Shown here: piece by piece, positions 7,437 to 17,080 of the stretch
Layout of the letters: each line of letters opens with the position of its first letter
Position numbering within the stretch: the first letter of the stretch is position 1
Assembly: GCA_021794075.1 (NCBI GenBank)
Contig: JAJYRM010000011.1
Span: 5,483-56,567, forward strand
DNA: 51,085 nucleotides
Origin: Bacteroidota bacterium
GTDB taxonomy: Bacteria > Bacteroidota > Ignavibacteria > Kryptoniales > JAKASW01
Reading direction: 5' to 3'
Notes under the pieces: model-generated
What the model saw: the letters and a program-made list of their open reading frames with translations, nothing else
Told to the model about the DNA's origin: nothing
The model's database searches: none
Made by a program: the position numbers and the translations under genes

Positions 7437-8480
7437 GTGGAAGAGCATATCAGGAAAGCTATCCAAATCCTTTACTCGTACGCATTCTTGTTAGGATTGG
7501 CCCTCATCGGCCTGAGTTTTTTCCGGGATCCGTCTCCTCAACAGGAAAGCTATCTGACTTTTTATACTGATTCAATTCTCAGTGAATCAGGCAACTGGCT
7601 TGGCTATATCCTTTCTCTGGTTCTGGCTGCGGGGCTCCTCTATTCGCTTATCGGACGCATCAAGGGCGCTGTGAAAGGAGATCGCGGGCTGCAGGCGGAT
7701 TCAACCGAAAGAGTAAACTCCAAATACTCCAGACTTCGACAAGGTCTAATCAATCTGGTCAAATTGGTGATCCCCGTGTCTCTAAATTTGATTCTGTTTT
7801 CATACATCGTTGGCCATATCAACTTCATCAATCGGAATCGGTTGATCGACACGACGCTCGCGTCTGTCGACCATTGGCTGACGGGGGCGTACCTGTTTGT
7901 CAGCCTTCAAAATCTGAAGCTCCCCCTTTGGTTTGTGAAAGGGGTGATTCTTTCTTTCGCAAATCTTCCTCTCTTCATGGTCTTCTGCGCAGCGGTGGCA
8001 TACTTGAAGGATAAACTTGTCTTTTCAAAGTACGCGGTAGCCTTCTTCACGAGTATTGTGTTAATGGTGCCGATCTGGCTGTCGGTTCCCGTCATGAGTC
8101 CGCAGGATAGATTCATAGACAACGTTTATAATCTCGCGGATCCGCCGCGAATATCTTCGGCGCTCAATCATTACGAGCCAATGCATCCGGTCAAGTCTTT
8201 TCTTAAACAAATGCGGTTGTCAAAAGTCGGCCTCGTTGATATGCCGACGACGACCTTTCCTAGTTCGCACGCGGCTTGGGCCACGCTGGTGCTCATATAT
8301 CTATTCGAGGCAAGTTCGATTGCCGGTATCCTTATGGCTCCGTTCCTGATTTTGTCCACATTCGGGACTTTTTATCTCGCCCAGCACTACTTTGTAGACG
8401 CGCCTACGGGAATAATCATTGGACTCCTGTCGGTTCTTATATCTTCCGGCTTTTTTAGGAAATGGGAAGCGGACCGGTAA
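7437..8480 (+). CDS. PAP2-superfamily membrane protein, inositolphosphotransferase/Aur1-like
   Basis: The GTG start at 7437 is set by GGAGGGA, ending 7 bp before it. The 347-residue protein has about seven or eight hydrophobic segments, the clearest near 53-73, 107-127, 165-188, 200-220, 282-316 and 322-339. The C-terminal half carries the PAP2 signature: FPSSH with H278, and QHYFVD with H317 and D321, the His and Asp of the phosphotransfer site. An upstream SVDHWLTG resembles the first motif of the inositolphosphotransferase/aureobasidin-resistance branch (PAP2_3). The likely role is lipid phosphate transfer or hydrolysis at the membrane, for example making an inositol- or sphingolipid-type head group. 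The exact substrate cannot be read from sequence. It appears monocistronic and diverges from rsbT. Confidence 0.82.
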   Translation: MEEHIRKAIQILYSYAFLLGLALIGLSFFRDPSPQQESYLTFYTDSILSESGNWLGYILSLVLAAGLLYSLIGRIKGAVKGDRGLQADSTERVNSKYSRLRQGLINLVKLVIPVSLNLILFSYIVGHINFINRNRLIDTTLASVDHWLTGAYLFVSLQNLKLPLWFVKGVILSFANLPLFMVFCAAVAYLKDKLVFSKYAVAFFTSIVLMVPIWLSVPVMSPQDRFIDNVYNLADPPRISSALNHYEPMHPVKSFLKQMRLSKVGLVDMPTTTFPSSHAAWATLVLIYLFEASSIAGILMAPFLILSTFGTFYLAQHYFVDAPTGIIIGLLSVLISSGFFRKWEADR

Positions 8481-8682
8481 TGAGAGAGGACAATCTCGTC
8501 CCCCCGCTGAAGTTTGTTTCGGGACAGGCGTAAGTTATCTTGTCGAAGTGGTCTGACGTTTCACGGCTCGCTTCAATAAGCATCTCAAAGCCGAATATTT
8601 AATTTCATTCTTTCACTATTCACACTTTTGCTCCCCGCATACGGTGTGGAGAAGCCTAATGAATCAGGAGTAGAACGAAGCC

Positions 8683-11600
8683 ATGAGAACATTGGATAAT
8701 TCGTTTTCAAACGGATGGAAAGTTACGGGGGAACGCCACTCATACCTCTCGGCGTCCAGCCACGGCGGAGTGAGACACGGAGCCGCTTCCGTTGCACACC
8801 GCCTCGCTACAGCTCGCGGCGGCTTGTTTATCGCCTCGCTTCTGATTCTCCTTCTGACTTGTTTACGGACCTCGGCGTCCGCTCAGATCAGGGAAGTGCT
8901 CGATTTGTCCGCGAACTCGAAAGGGTGGTTTGAAGGCTTTCGGAAAAATCTCGGTGGAAACGAGTTCCCTTATTTCACTTTCAGGAGTGACGTTACCAAG
9001 GGACTTTTGACGCGATGCACGGACGGAAAGATGACAATAGAGTGGGAGACCGCCAAAATCCCGACGGATTGGGACAAGAAGGAAGCGGGATTCTTGTGGA
9101 TAGCTGCGGTCAATCTTACATCGCAGCCGGGGACTTTCGATGTCTCCGTGAATGGCGAGAAACGGTTTGAGATCGTCGCGTCAAAGCGGAAAGATTGGAC
9201 CTTGACCACCAAAGACGGCGGAAAGCTCGCCTTCACTACAGTCCAGACAGATCAGTACGGTGACGCGCATGGATATATGTCTCTGCTCGCGCCTGCATCT
9301 TGGCTGCGGAAGGGGGAGGGACAGGTCATAAGCATTACGGGCCAGGCACAAAATCAAAACACCTGGGTCATTGTTTTTAGGGCGAAGGACGCGCTCTCTT
9401 ACCTGCACAACTCCGTCGCAAAGAATGTCTGGATGGAAATTGACTTTGTGAAACGTCCCGACGGCATCGAGGGCACCGTGCGCGCCCCGCTGACGCTCGC
9501 GGACGACACGGTTAGATATCTTTCCGGTAGGAACGGGGGGGATTTAATACTCTCCGGTAAATCAGGTCAGGCAATAGGTACGATTTCCCTCCCATCGTCG
9601 GCGATCAACAGCCGGTTCGATCTGTCGGATTCACATGGTGAGATCTTTCTTTTGAAATCTCTCGGGCAGGAGGGAAGAACGACGTGCCTTCTCTCAAATT
9701 CCATCCTGGTGGATGAAAGCAGGAATGAAGGAGGAGTGCTCCGCATTACCGCTCGCAGAAACTATGACCCGAAGCTTGTCTCTGGGCTTGACAGCCTGTC
9801 ATCCACGGATCTGGCTAACGGGAAGATTTATCTGATGAATTCGAGTCACCAGGACATTGCCTGGATGGACTCGCCGGAGAAATGCGAAATTGACCGCGAC
9901 ACGATGCTGGTCACGCCGTTACTCAAGAAGGTGGTACAGGACTCAAGCTATCGATTTGATCTGGAGGAATCATTGATCCTGAGAGAGTACATCTCGCGCC
10001 ACCCGTCAAAGAAAAATCTTATCGGGAAGTTGTTGAGGGACGGACGTATCTCCTGTGGGGCAAACTTCACGCAGCCATACGAAGACATGTATTCGGGCGA
10101 ATCGTTGGCGCGACAAATATATTTCGGCGCGAAATGGCTGGAGGACGAATTTGGTTATTACCCCAAAGTCTATTGGAGCGAAGATGTCCCGGGTAGGACG
10201 CCGCAGATGATGCAGATACTTAGGAAGTCCGGCGTTAAATATATGATGATAAGCAGGATGCAAAAGGGACTTTACAGATGGTACAGTCCCGATGGATCGT
10301 ACGTGACGATGTTTTCGCCTGGTCACTACGCCGACGCATTCACGCCGCTCCACAAGGGTTTCTATTCCGCGGCAGGGTTCCTGGCAGGAAATTCACTGTA
10401 CTTCAAGAAATTCTATTCTTCGAATACCAAGTCTCCGGTTATGCCTGTTCTTTCCGACTGGGATATGAGCACGCCGCAGGATTACACTCGTTTGATAAGC
10501 GACTGGGACAATATAGGGGAGCGTCGTCTCGGCAATGGCGACATCGTCCCGATCTCAGTCCCGAAAATTAAGATCGCGACCGCAACCGATTTTTTCCGCG
10601 CGATGCTTGCCGACAAGCCGAAGCTGAATGTTTTGTCGGGCGAACGCCCCGACGTGTGGGTTTACATCCACGGACCATCGCACGAGAAAGCCTTGACCGC
10701 CAGCCGCGAGGGGGACATCCTCCTTACCGAAGCGGAAAAGTTCGCGACGGCAAACGCTCTGCTCGACGGCTCTTTCAGGAATTACCCGGCGGATCAGCTA
10801 AGAAGAGCATGGGAAGCCAAGGTGTACCCCGATCATGGATGGGGAGGCAAGCATGGGGATATCACCGACGATACGTTTCGCCGAAAATTTGATTACGCGA
10901 GGAGCGTAGGGAAAAAGGTGCTCGGCGAGAATTTGGACGAGATCGCTTCGAGAGTCAGAACTGAAACCGGGAAAGGTCGCCCGCTCGTCGTATTTAACGG
11001 GATGAACGCTGAGAGGACTGACCCGGTTTCGGTGGTGGTCAGGTTTGACGAGGGGCGGGCCCGCGATGTCAGCATGTTTGACGCGAGTGGGAATAAGCTC
11101 GAGTGTCAGTTGAGCGATAAGACGAACTACCCTGATGGATCCATCCGTCGGGCGAAGATACATTTCATCGCGCCGAATGTCCCGCCGATTGGCTATGAAA
11201 CGTTTTACATGCGACCTGTTGTGACGAATGCCGCCGAAAGGATTCCCCCATTTACTGGCGAGGTCCAGACAGAGTACTATAAACTTAGATTCACAAATGG
11301 CGGCCTTGCATCTATATATGACAGGCAACTGAAAGTCGAGCTGATCAACTCGCGTGAGTTTGCCGCCGGCGAGGTGTTCACAATGCACTCGGAGGGGACG
11401 GGCGCGGGAGAGTTTGCCGACATACAGCAGCCCGACACTACCGGATTTGATCGGACCGGAGCTTACACTACGCAGTGGAAGATTGTGAATGATGGAAAAG
11501 TTTACACTACCTACGAATATCGCCAGAAGATTCGTTATGCTGTCGTGGATGAACGAATTCGCGTTTACCATCAATTGAAACGGATCGATTTCAACGTCGC

Positions 11601-12357
11601 GCTTCTGAATTGGCAGGGAGTACTTTACCGTGAATTCAGAATGGCCCTCCCGCTAAACATGAAGCACGGAGAGGTTTCGTATGAGGTGCCTTTCGGAGCG
11701 GTCACGGTTGGCAAGGGTGAGATTGCAGGAGCTGCCGGCGAGCGGTACACGACCCCGTGTAGTGAAGTCCACCCGCGAGGAATCCAGAACTGGATCGGCG
11801 CGGATGGCCGCAGATTCGGCGTTACCATGAGCTCTTCCGTTGCCGTGGCGGATTGGATCGATCCGACAGGCAAGTCGCACTCTTATCCGATTTTACAGCC
11901 TATTCTTCTAGCTTCAAGGGAAAGCTGCAATCCCGAGGGCAACGAGTATTTGCAGACTGGGGATCATTACTATCATTTCTCAATTACCTCGCATAAACCG
12001 GGATGGCTGAACGGTGAAACGTTTGGCCGCGGCGCGAATGAAAGCTTGATCGGTGTTTGGGCGGATCATCGATATGCGGATGCCACTCTCGGAGAATCCA
12101 TGAGCTTTTTCCATACCAATAGTCCAAACGTGCTTGTCTCGACTGTTAAGAAGGCAGAGGATAGGGACGCCGTCGTCGCGCGGATCGTGGACATGGAGGG
12201 TAAGGATAGGACTGTCAAGTTCATCAGTTTCAAGCCGATCCGCGACGCGCATCGGACCAATTTAATCGAATCAAAGGAAGGCCCCCTTCCATCAAAGAAA
12301 AACGAAATTGAAATAAGACTTGGACACAACTCAATAGATACATTTGAATTTAAATGA
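8683..12357 (+). CDS. Exported glycoside hydrolase family 38, alpha-mannosidase-like
   Basis: AGGAG sits upstream of the ATG at 8683. The N-terminus is long and basic, with a hydrophobic stretch at 46-61 and a probable signal peptidase site after SASA (about residue 67), so the 1224-residue protein is expected outside the cytoplasm. After an N-terminal beta-rich region, the GH38 catalytic domain starts near 380: NSSHQDIAW supplies zinc ligands H389 and D391, and WSEDVPGRTP supplies the predicted nucleophile D501, which corresponds to the Asp of the family DPFG motif. HGWGGKHGD in the middle helical region fits the third zinc-ligand area. The C-terminal half is the usual beta-sandwich. It is somewhat longer than typical bacterial GH38 enzymes because of the N-terminal extension. 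No type IX C-terminal sorting domain is evident. Substrate is probably mannose-containing glycans. Confidence 0.85.
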   Translation: MRTLDNSFSNGWKVTGERHSYLSASSHGGVRHGAASVAHRLATARGGLFIASLLILLLTCLRTSASAQIREVLDLSANSKGWFEGFRKNLGGNEFPYFTFRSDVTKGLLTRCTDGKMTIEWETAKIPTDWDKKEAGFLWIAAVNLTSQPGTFDVSVNGEKRFEIVASKRKDWTLTTKDGGKLAFTTVQTDQYGDAHGYMSLLAPASWLRKGEGQVISITGQAQNQNTWVIVFRAKDALSYLHNSVAKNVWMEIDFVKRPDGIEGTVRAPLTLADDTVRYLSGRNGGDLILSGKSGQAIGTISLPSSAINSRFDLSDSHGEIFLLKSLGQEGRTTCLLSNSILVDESRNEGGVLRITARRNYDPKLVSGLDSLSSTDLANGKIYLMNSSHQDIAWMDSPEKCEIDRDTMLVTPLLKKVVQDSSYRFDLEESLILREYISRHPSKKNLIGKLLRDGRISCGANFTQPYEDMYSGESLARQIYFGAKWLEDEFGYYPKVYWSEDVPGRTPQMMQILRKSGVKYMMISRMQKGLYRWYSPDGSYVTMFSPGHYADAFTPLHKGFYSAAGFLAGNSLYFKKFYSSNTKSPVMPVLSDWDMSTPQDYTRLISDWDNIGERRLGNGDIVPISVPKIKIATATDFFRAMLADKPKLNVLSGERPDVWVYIHGPSHEKALTASREGDILLTEAEKFATANALLDGSFRNYPADQLRRAWEAKVYPDHGWGGKHGDITDDTFRRKFDYARSVGKKVLGENLDEIASRVRTETGKGRPLVVFNGMNAERTDPVSVVVRFDEGRARDVSMFDASGNKLECQLSDKTNYPDGSIRRAKIHFIAPNVPPIGYETFYMRPVVTNAAERIPPFTGEVQTEYYKLRFTNGGLASIYDRQLKVELINSREFAAGEVFTMHSEGTGAGEFADIQQPDTTGFDRTGAYTTQWKIVNDGKVYTTYEYRQKIRYAVVDERIRVYHQLKRIDFNVALLNWQGVLYREFRMALPLNMKHGEVSYEVPFGAVTVGKGEIAGAAGERYTTPCSEVHPRGIQNWIGADGRRFGVTMSSSVAVADWIDPTGKSHSYPILQPILLASRESCNPEGNEYLQTGDHYYHFSITSHKPGWLNGETFGRGANESLIGVWADHRYADATLGESMSFFHTNSPNVLVSTVKKAEDRDAVVARIVDMEGKDRTVKFISFKPIRDAHRTNLIESKEGPLPSKKNEIEIRLGHNSIDTFEFK

Positions 12358-12375
12358 GATGTTTGGAGCGCCTTA

Positions 12376-12846
12376 CTATTTGCTCTGCATGCTGTCCGGC
12401 ATCCTGACGGCCACGAGTTTCCCTCTGGCTGTGACGGTACCGTTCGCGAATACGCTTATTTCTGAAATCACTTTTCTCCCCTTCAGCTCGAGTATCTTTC
12501 CTTTGAGTTCCAGCTCGATCCCAAGCGGGGTAGGTCTCAGGTAATCGACTTGAAGCGAAGCGGTAACGAAACGGAGAGGCGGCAGACTCCCGGGCTCCCT
12601 TCCTTCGCTTCGATATGTTGCCAGCGCCGCCGTTCCCGTACCATGACAGTCGATTAAAGAGGCGATCAGTCCTCCGTACACGTAACCGGGGACCGCGATG
12701 TGATATTCCTTTGGCGTAAAACGCGCGAGTGTTTCCTCGCCGTCCCAATAGCTCTTTAAGTGATGCCCCTGTTCATTGAGTCTTCCACAACCGTAACAAT
12801 AGCTGAGTTCTTCAGGATAGTAGTCCTGTACTCCTTTGGGTTCCAT
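12376..12846 (-). CDS. Hotdog-fold thioesterase, PaaI/THEM4-like
   Basis: This 156-residue protein has the N-terminal SYCYGCGRLNEQGHHL motif seen in many PaaI/THEM4-type thioesterases. The hotdog helix is YVYGGLIASLIDCHGTGTAALA, followed by strands such as ASLQVDYLRPTPLG and GRKVISEISVFANG. It should hydrolyse an acyl-CoA thioester in the cytoplasm; the acyl group is not predictable. AGGAGG lies just upstream of the ATG on the minus strand, supporting the start. Its 3' end converges on the GH38 gene with an 18-bp gap. It is transcribed divergently from the membrane kinase at 13247. Confidence 0.88.
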   Translation of the reverse strand: MEPKGVQDYYPEELSYCYGCGRLNEQGHHLKSYWDGEETLARFTPKEYHIAVPGYVYGGLIASLIDCHGTGTAALATYRSEGREPGSLPPLRFVTASLQVDYLRPTPLGIELELKGKILELKGRKVISEISVFANGTVTARGKLVAVRMPDSMQSK

Positions 12847-12985
12847 CTTGTCCTCCTGACAATTGTCTTAGTGCTTCCCATTGTTCTGCTTCAATTTCCG
12901 GCCCGTCGCGTGGCGATCATCATCTCCAGCGAACAGCTTCTCGACACGATTTAGGTGTGTGCGATCATGAATTTACCTGGTCTAA

Positions 12986-13013
12986 ATTACAAAATTGGGA
13001 GTGAAGTTGTCCA
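12986..13013 (-). promoter_or_regulatory. Candidate promoter of the thioesterase gene
   Basis: On the minus strand TGGACA (13013-13008) is followed after 16 bp by TGTAAT (12991-12986), each one mismatch from the sigma-70-type consensus. It lies about 140 bp upstream of the thioesterase start. The rest of the region 12847-13246 shows no gene; a matching plus-strand promoter for the kinase was not found. Confidence 0.4.
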
Positions 13014-13246
13014 CCGACTTCTAAAGCATTCATTGGCTTTTGATAAATATAGGCGCGGATGAAAGCTCTTGGAGAAATGCGGACCGATATTTAGATTACA
13101 ACAGTTCGCCCACTGAGCAAGCGGCATTTTGTTATTCAATTCTAAATCATGAGTCGTAAATGCAGGATACCTATGCGGTGCGGACTGCTTAGTGATCCCG
13201 CAAAGACACCTAATTGACCGCGGCCGGCAAGCCGCAGGCGGAAGTC

Positions 13247-16036
13247 GTGAAGAGAAGAGCCAGCAGAACCACCGCATTGTTACGAAACTGGTTGATACTT
13301 TCCTCAATTCTCACCGTTTGCCTTACAACCGGAGGGTTTCTTTACTACGGAATCGAGAAGAGAAGAATCCTTATCGAAAAGTATAGAGACATAGAATCTA
13401 TAATCAATCTCGAGACAAAGGAGATAGAGCGGTGGCGAATTGAGCGGCTGGCGGACGCGCGTGAGCTTGCCAATAGCCCGCTCATTGGCGCTTCAGTGCG
13501 ACAGTGGGTTCGCAATCCTAATGACGAAAGGTTGAAGACGCTTCTGGAGAGGCAACTTCGGCTTGAGCGAAGACTCACTCTCTATTCAGGCGCATTCGTG
13601 GTCGATACCAATGGTCAAACCGTTATAGGAAGGGGCGTAGGACTTCCTCGCATCAACAATTCTGAAATGAGTGCGTTCAATGAAGTCCTTTCAAGTGGAA
13701 CTCCCGCCATCGGTGATTTCTTTCGCACGTCTGGCGGCAATGTATGCATAGATGCTTTTGACGCTGTCAGGAACAGACATGGTCGCTCCGTTGCGGTCAT
13801 CGTATTGAGGACAGCCGCCAGCAATTTCCTGTTCCCATTAATAGATACCTGGCCGATAGCGACGAAGTCTGCGAGATCCATACTTGCGGAGAGACTCGGA
13901 AATAATGTCAGGATAATTTGCGGACCAGGTTCAGATGGGCGAGCTACGGTGATGAAGTCATTTTCTCTCATGGATACGAACCTGGTTGAAGTGAAAGCGG
14001 CGTTGGGATACGCTGGAAAATTCGAAGGAGAGGGATTGAAAGGTCAGCAGATTCTCGCCTATTTGCGACCGATCCCGGAGACCCCATGGTTCTTTGTCGG
14101 CCAGATGGACTTGAGTGAAATACTCGCCGAAGCGAATTTTCGCGGTGGAATGGTCGGTCTAATTGTTTTATTGACCGTTGGGCTTGCCGTTTTTGGGACC
14201 GCATACGCGTATCGGCGCGAGGAAGCGGCGATTTACCGGGAGTTACTTAGTGTTAAGGGCGAGCACCGTAAGGACACCGAGAAGATGGAGCGTCTCGGGA
14301 CAATTGTAAAATTCTCTGACGATGCAATTCTCGGCGGGACACTCGATGGAATAATTACGAGCTGGAATGTTGGGGCGGAACGAATTTACGGATACAGCGA
14401 GTATGAGGCGGTAGGTAAATCTATTGGTTTTCTATCGGCGCCAGGGCGCGAAGGGGAAGCCTCACGAATTCTTACCGACATTCGTAATGGAAAGCCAATC
14501 CGCCGTTATGAAACGATCAGGAAGCGGAAGGATGGCACGATAATAGACGTCTCCCTAACGGTTTCTCCGATTATTAATGCTGAGAATACCGCTGAAGGTT
14601 TTTCCTCCGTCTCTAGGGACATCACCGATCTCAAGCGAGCGGAAAACGATTTGGCACGCTTTTTTGACCTCGTGCCTGACCTGGTGGCCATAGTGGGTTC
14701 TGGCGGATACTTCAAGAAACTCAACCCGGCCTGGCAAAGAATCTTGGGGTATACCTTAGATGAATTATATTCGGAGCCGATCACGAGCTTAATAAACCCG
14801 GCGGATGTTGAGAGGACTTTGGAGGAAATTCAAAGGCAGCTAGATGGATTTCCGACGTTGAATTTTATAAACAGATACAGGTGCAAGGACGGAGCATACA
14901 GGGTCCTTGAATGGCAGGCGGCTCCTTCTCCTGACGGGGAGAACCGTTATTTAGCGGGCAGAGATATTACGGAAAGACAGGAGGCTGAGAAGGTGTTAAG
15001 GCTCCAATCAAGCGCTCTGCAGTCGGCATCAAGCGCCATTGTCATAACCAACCGAGCGGGGGAAATAAATTATGTGAACTCCGCCTTTACAAGACTGACC
15101 GGCTACACCGGCGAGGAGGTGCTTGGGCGGAACCTAAGGATCCTCAAATCCGGAAAGCAGCCAGAGTCGTTCTATGCCAATATGTGGTCTACCATTACCG
15201 CGGGCGCGGTGTGGCAGGGGCAGCTTGTGAACAGGAGGAAAGACGGAACACATTACATGGAGGAACAAACAATAACTCCGGTCCGGGCAGAGGCAGGTGG
15301 GGGGATAACTCATTTTATCGCAATTAAGACTGACGTAACAGAACGCATTGAGGCAGAAAGGAAGCTCAGAGAATCCGTATCGCAGCTGCATGAACTCAGC
15401 GAAAGGATTGAAAAAGTCAGAGAAGATGAACGGAAGGCTTTATCGCATGAAGTCCATGACGAGCTTGGACAGATTCTGACCGCGGTGAGAATGAGCATTG
15501 TTAAACTTAACGATTACAGAAACAAGCCGGGTACTAAGTTTGAGAACGAAATGATGAAGGCGATCAGCAGCGTGGATGACGCTATTAAATCTGTTAGAGA
15601 CATTGCCGGCAGGCTCCGTCCCGGTGTCCTCGATCTCTTGGGCCTCATTCCTGCTATCGAATGGCAGGTGGATCAGTTCAGGCAGCAATACGGCATCTCT
15701 TGCTCTCTCCGAGTTCCAAAGGAGGAGAAAAAAGTAGACGATGAAAGAGCCACTGTCCTTTTCAGGATCCTCCAGGAAGGACTGACGAATATCGCCCGAC
15801 ACGCACGCGCAGGGAATGTGGCCGTCACGTTCTCGGCTGGCGAACACGATTATAAGATGGTAATTTCTGACGACGGCATCGGCATCACCGAAGAACAGGC
15901 TAATAGTCCTCACTCTTTCGGTCTAATGGGGATTAAAGAGCGTTTGAGGCCACTCGGAGGGAATTTCATGATCCGCCGGCGCCCCGAAGGAGGTGGCACG
16001 GAAATAAGAGTCGATTTGCCAAAAAGTATCCATTGA
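13247..16036 (+). CDS. Membrane-bound PAS histidine kinase (HisKA_3) with the shared periplasmic sensor
   Basis: I prefer the GTG at 13247 over an in-frame TTG at 13214, because it places the first membrane segment and the EKRR boundary at the same distance from the N-terminus as in the two paralogous kinases. On the numbering from the TTG, TM1 is about 24-46, a roughly 260-residue extracytoplasmic domain follows, TM2 is about 311-333, and three PAS domains lie at about 355-475, 480-590 and 595-715. The HisKA_3 box has H748 in SHEVHDELGQ, and the HATPase has EGLTNIARHA and SDDGIGIT. The sensor carries the motif IE.WR.ERL.DA.ELA..PL, repeated in the kinases at 29519 and 34266. A NarL regulator follows 9 bp downstream and is its likely partner. 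The ligand is unknown. Confidence 0.93.
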   Translation: MKRRASRTTALLRNWLILSSILTVCLTTGGFLYYGIEKRRILIEKYRDIESIINLETKEIERWRIERLADARELANSPLIGASVRQWVRNPNDERLKTLLERQLRLERRLTLYSGAFVVDTNGQTVIGRGVGLPRINNSEMSAFNEVLSSGTPAIGDFFRTSGGNVCIDAFDAVRNRHGRSVAVIVLRTAASNFLFPLIDTWPIATKSARSILAERLGNNVRIICGPGSDGRATVMKSFSLMDTNLVEVKAALGYAGKFEGEGLKGQQILAYLRPIPETPWFFVGQMDLSEILAEANFRGGMVGLIVLLTVGLAVFGTAYAYRREEAAIYRELLSVKGEHRKDTEKMERLGTIVKFSDDAILGGTLDGIITSWNVGAERIYGYSEYEAVGKSIGFLSAPGREGEASRILTDIRNGKPIRRYETIRKRKDGTIIDVSLTVSPIINAENTAEGFSSVSRDITDLKRAENDLARFFDLVPDLVAIVGSGGYFKKLNPAWQRILGYTLDELYSEPITSLINPADVERTLEEIQRQLDGFPTLNFINRYRCKDGAYRVLEWQAAPSPDGENRYLAGRDITERQEAEKVLRLQSSALQSASSAIVITNRAGEINYVNSAFTRLTGYTGEEVLGRNLRILKSGKQPESFYANMWSTITAGAVWQGQLVNRRKDGTHYMEEQTITPVRAEAGGGITHFIAIKTDVTERIEAERKLRESVSQLHELSERIEKVREDERKALSHEVHDELGQILTAVRMSIVKLNDYRNKPGTKFENEMMKAISSVDDAIKSVRDIAGRLRPGVLDLLGLIPAIEWQVDQFRQQYGISCSLRVPKEEKKVDDERATVLFRILQEGLTNIARHARAGNVAVTFSAGEHDYKMVISDDGIGITEEQANSPHSFGLMGIKERLRPLGGNFMIRRRPEGGGTEIRVDLPKSIH

Positions 16037-16045
16037 GAGGAAATC

Positions 16046-16687
16046 TTGACAGCTAGAGTTCTGATTGTTGACGATCACCCATTGGTGAGGAAAGGCCTGA
16101 TTACCGAGTTAGCCGACGCCTCCGATATTGTCGTGGCGGATGAGGCCAGTGATGGTTACGAGGCCATTACAAAGGCGCGCCAACTTAAACCAGACCTTGT
16201 GCTCCTTGATATTTCGCTTCCGGGAAAGAACGGTCTTGAAGTATTGAAAGACTTACAGTCCGAAATGCCTGAAATTAAGGTCCTTGTTCTTACTGCCTTT
16301 CCCGAAAGGCAGTACGCGGTCCGGTGTCTGAAGAGCGGGGCCAAAGGCTACATAACGAAGGATTCTGCTTCAACGGACCTTGTCAAAGCTGTCAGAAAGG
16401 TCATGGCCGGAGGTAAGTTCATTAGCGCTTCTTTGGCGGACCTTCTCGCGTCAGAATTGGGCACCGATCCTCATCGGCTTCCTCACGAGGAGTTGTCAGA
16501 CCGCGAGTACGAGATCCTCTGTCTGATAGGCGAAGGAAAGAACGTTACAAAGATTGCGGACATTCTCAATCTGAGTATTTCCAGCGTGAACACTTACCGG
16601 CGCCGGATTCTCGTGAAAATGCGAATGGAAAGCACCTCTCAACTAATTCGATATGCCCTCGACAATAATCTTAGCTTAATAAGGTAA
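16046..16687 (+). CDS. NarL/FixJ-type response regulator
   Basis: The TTG start at 16046 is supported by GAGAGG ending 5 bp before it. The 213-residue protein has a complete receiver, with D9-D10, phosphoacceptor D55 in LVLLDISLPGKNG, a Thr switch in LVLTAFPE and Lys in YITKDSAS. A LuxR-type HTH spans about 142-205 (LSDREYEILCLIGEGKNVTKIA, SISSVNTYRRRILVKM). It is the probable output of the membrane kinase that ends 9 bp upstream. It is very similar in layout to the defective regulator at 1619, which makes the loss of Asp there more striking. Confidence 0.94.
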   Translation: MTARVLIVDDHPLVRKGLITELADASDIVVADEASDGYEAITKARQLKPDLVLLDISLPGKNGLEVLKDLQSEMPEIKVLVLTAFPERQYAVRCLKSGAKGYITKDSASTDLVKAVRKVMAGGKFISASLADLLASELGTDPHRLPHEELSDREYEILCLIGEGKNVTKIADILNLSISSVNTYRRRILVKMRMESTSQLIRYALDNNLSLIR

Positions 16688-17080
16688 TACCCCTCCTTAG
16701 TTCGGATAATCAACACATTCCCCGGCGGCGATAACCCCAGTCGTGTCGCATTTTTTGCGACACTCAAACTGAGAATTTCGCTATCATGCCCAATTTCGCT
16801 AACTCCGATGAAATAGAAATAGCCGAGAGCTCCAAGCCTGACTTGTAGTCACGGCGAGCGATGAAGGTCTATGAGAACTGTTGAAACAAGACGTCAGATG
16901 TGATCCGCGACTATATGATCACGAATTCGCTCGTCCGGGCCGAACGGCAAAGAGATTTGCAGGGCGCAAGCCGTAGCGGTCCAACGAGTTGGGAGACAAT
17001 AGAAAGGAGTGATGCAACTTGTGTAACGACCTCATAGCACGAATGTCTAGCCTCGCATCGGATAGCGTGGAGGGTGAGGC
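16688..17080. other. Intergenic region ahead of the chemosensory cluster
   Basis: About 390 bp lie between the NarL regulator and the first chemosensory gene. A perfect 8-bp hairpin, GTGTCGCA (16743-16750) and TGCGACAC (16756-16763) around five T, lies 55 bp after the NarL stop; no U-tract follows it, so it is not a standard terminator. No consensus promoter was recognised. GGAGG at 17069-17073 is the ribosome site for the GTG at 17081. No gene is seen. Confidence 0.4.

Noticed and set aside
10798-11574. Minus-strand frame of 258 codons inside the GH38 gene
   Set aside because: It is antisense to a well-supported coding region with clear family motifs, has no recognisable domain and no ribosome site; it is a by-product of codon bias.
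12987-13307. Minus-strand frame of 106 codons across the thioesterase/kinase gap
   Set aside because: It overlaps the N-terminus of the membrane kinase and the candidate thioesterase promoter, with no recognisable domain.
17007-17025. Tiny frame AAGGAG-TG-ATG of four codons ending in TAA ahead of the twin-tip MCP gene, as a possible leader peptide
   Set aside because: Spacing of 2 bp is too short for a ribosome site and four codons are not enough to support a claim.
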